Source of the DNA: CAVWUA01 sp963758025
GTDB lineage: Bacteria > Planctomycetota > Planctomycetia > Isosphaerales > Isosphaeraceae
DNA: 64,000 nt
Direction of reading: 5' to 3'
Assembly (NCBI GenBank): GCA_963758025.1
Contig: CAVWUA010000009.1
Coordinates: 1 to 64,000 of the forward strand
Each line of letters starts with the position of its first letter. Position 1 is the stretch's first letter. Shown in pieces: positions 62,906 to 64,000 of the stretch. The notes under the pieces are model-generated. The model was not told where the DNA came from. It saw only the letters and a program-made list of their open reading frames with translations, and ran no database searches. The translations under genes were made by a program, and so were the position numbers.

Positions 62906-62952
62906 AAACGGGCCGCCGCTCTTCCGTCGAAAGGAGGAGTGGCGGCCCGTTT
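62906..62952. terminator. Bidirectional terminator between BON and DUF1559 genes
   Basis: AAACGGGCCGCCGCTCTTCC (62906-62925) pairs with GGAGGAGTGGCGGCCCGTTT (62933-62952) with two wobble/mismatch positions. T-rich sequence follows on the + strand and similar on the minus. The two genes converge on it. Confidence 0.75.
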
Positions 62953-62989
62953 CGTTCGTTTCCCCGTCAACAGCCGGGGAGCCGGTCCG

Positions 62990-64000
62990 TCAGAAGGCGT
63001 CGCCGCTGATGACCTCGCCACCGTGGACCGTGCTCAGACCTCGCCAGCTCAAGGGGTTGATCGAGTCCTTGACGAACCGGACGCTGCCATCGCCGAGCAG
63101 GACGTTGACCCCGCCGGGGTGGTAGCTCCGGGCGGTGACGGCGGCATAGGTCGGGCCGCCGTTCTTCTCGCGCTGACCGATCAGGTCCACGTTCGCATCG
63201 CGATTCGGTCCCCCCAGGATGGTCTTGTTGGGGGCCCAGGCGGCCGTCATGCCGGACTGGTGCACGTGGCCGTCGGCCCATTCGGTATGGCCACCGCTAC
63301 GCAACGAGCACGAGCCACCGGCATACTCCGGCGCGACGGTGAAGGGGTCGGCGGTCGGTGACGGAATGCCATTCGGCGTGTTGATCTGCGCCAGCCCGCC
63401 GCAGTTTCCAAGCTGCGGCTGATACGTCTTGACCTCGGCCGCCAGCAGGGTATTGCTCAGGCCGTCGGTGAAGTCCGCCAGGCGGCGGCTCCGGTTCGGC
63501 GAGAACGCCCCCCGCGACTCCGGCCCGCCGAACCCGCCCCAGACGAACCAATCCCCCATGTTCCAGCCGTAGTTGGTGATCCCGAGTTGCCCGAAGTCCT
63601 CGGGCTTGGGCTCCCGGTTGATCTCGCTCGGGCAGAGGAAGACCGACAGCATCAACCCGGAGACCGTCGTGTTGGGCAAGGCCTCGTAATGGACGCCGAA
63701 GTTGATCGCGTTGAACGCGGAGTTCTGCTCCAGATACGGCAAGATCCGGCCGTGGATGCTCCAGCCACCCCACCAGGTCACCCTCGTCCCCGAACCGGCC
63801 AGGACGACCGACGGCGGCAAGACGCCGTAGGTGCTCTCGTAGTTGTGCATCCCCAGGCCCATTTGCTTCAGGTTGTTGATGCATTGCATCCGCCGCGCCG
63901 CCTCGCGCGCCGCCTGCACGGCCGGCAAGAGCAAGGCGATCAACACGCCGATGATCGCGATCACCACCAGAAGCTCGATCAGGGTGAATCCGCCGCGTCG
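62990..64000 (-). CDS. DUF1559 prepilin-like protein (runs off the window)
   Basis: A planctomycete DUF1559 protein with type IV pilin-like N-terminal methylation motif: GFTLIELLVVIAIIGVLIAL at the window edge, followed by REAARRMQCINNLKQMGLGM, PYLEQNSAFNAINF, ADFTDGLSNTLLAAEVKTYQ, and the C-terminal HPGGVNVLLGDGSVRFVKDS motif. A prepilin peptidase would cleave before FTLIE. Such proteins are numerous per genome and likely surface or pseudopilin components. The start codon lies beyond 64000; this is a 5'-truncated view of an intact gene of about 340 residues. Confidence 0.92.
   Translation of the reverse strand, partial: RRGGFTLIELLVVIAIIGVLIALLLPAVQAAREAARRMQCINNLKQMGLGMHNYESTYGVLPPSVVLAGSGTRVTWWGGWSIHGRILPYLEQNSAFNAINFGVHYEALPNTTVSGLMLSVFLCPSEINREPKPEDFGQLGITNYGWNMGDWFVWGGFGGPESRGAFSPNRSRRLADFTDGLSNTLLAAEVKTYQPQLGNCGGLAQINTPNGIPSPTADPFTVAPEYAGGSCSLRSGGHTEWADGHVHQSGMTAAWAPNKTILGGPNRDANVDLIGQREKNGGPTYAAVTARSYHPGGVNVLLGDGSVRFVKDSINPLSWRGLSTVHGGEVISGDAF

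Noticed and set aside
1..64000. tRNA, rRNA or riboswitch genes
   Set aside because: I found no cloverleaf pattern, rRNA block or known riboswitch core by eye; a covariance-model scan would be needed to exclude them.

Overview
The window is about 64 kb of high-GC chromosomal DNA that looks like a planctomycete, most likely of the Isosphaera/Singulisphaera/Paludisphaera type. This placement is an inference from recognised protein families, not a database result. Diagnostic families are two DUF1559 proteins (one with a type IV pilin-like N-terminus), a PVC-type CxxCH cytochrome with HEAT-like repeats, a Tat-exported DUF1501 protein, a TIGR03067 protein, a DUF6807 protein, a formylglycine sulfatase, a secreted protein with the N-terminal LEGLDERCLLSA motif, a gene with the NRRNAQKSTGPRT motif, and a Ser/Thr kinase with the planctomycete N-terminal extension. 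No rRNA, tRNA or CRISPR array was recognised.

Layout: 0-2.2 kb is a decayed mobile region (IS4 transposase scrap; an IS630-like end that has removed the 3' ends of an MFS transporter gene and an AMP nucleosidase gene). 2.2-10.4 kb holds small conserved genes, MsrA, a methyltransferase, a von Willebrand A protein, MtfA-like peptidase, a ceramidase-like protein, DUF6807 and a PfkB kinase. 10.4-20 kb holds a HGSNAT-like membrane acyltransferase, a GH57 glycosidase, a sulfatase, an ion channel, an RRF-like protein and a secreted metallopeptidase. 20-24.2 kb is a three-gene signalling operon. 24.6-28.4 kb is a nucleotide-sugar/glycosyltransferase cluster. 28.4-39.7 kb contains exported enzymes, a lipoprotein, the cytochrome and a lactonase. 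39.7-43.5 kb is a visibly lower-GC, palindrome-rich accessory stretch with an FRG-domain gene. 43.6-53.5 kb is central carbon metabolism (transaldolase, glucose-6-phosphate isomerase, ROK sugar kinase, 6-phosphogluconate dehydrogenase) mixed with exported proteins. 53.8-64 kb has a large exported lipase/FG-GAP protein, HAD phosphatase, Ser/Thr kinase, aquaglyceroporin, lipA-lipB, a BON protein and a DUF1559 prepilin-like gene running off the end.

Two features cut across the window. First, about 14 otherwise intact genes are broken by more than 20 apparent single-base insertions, nearly always +1 and mostly in + strand genes; the simplest reading is sequencing or assembly error, so I treat these as single genes. 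Second, at least a dozen long palindromes lie just behind stop codons, several of them nested one inside another. The most interesting single site is an in-frame TGA in a DUF1559 gene (33359-33361), followed by a small hairpin resembling a bacterial SECIS element.
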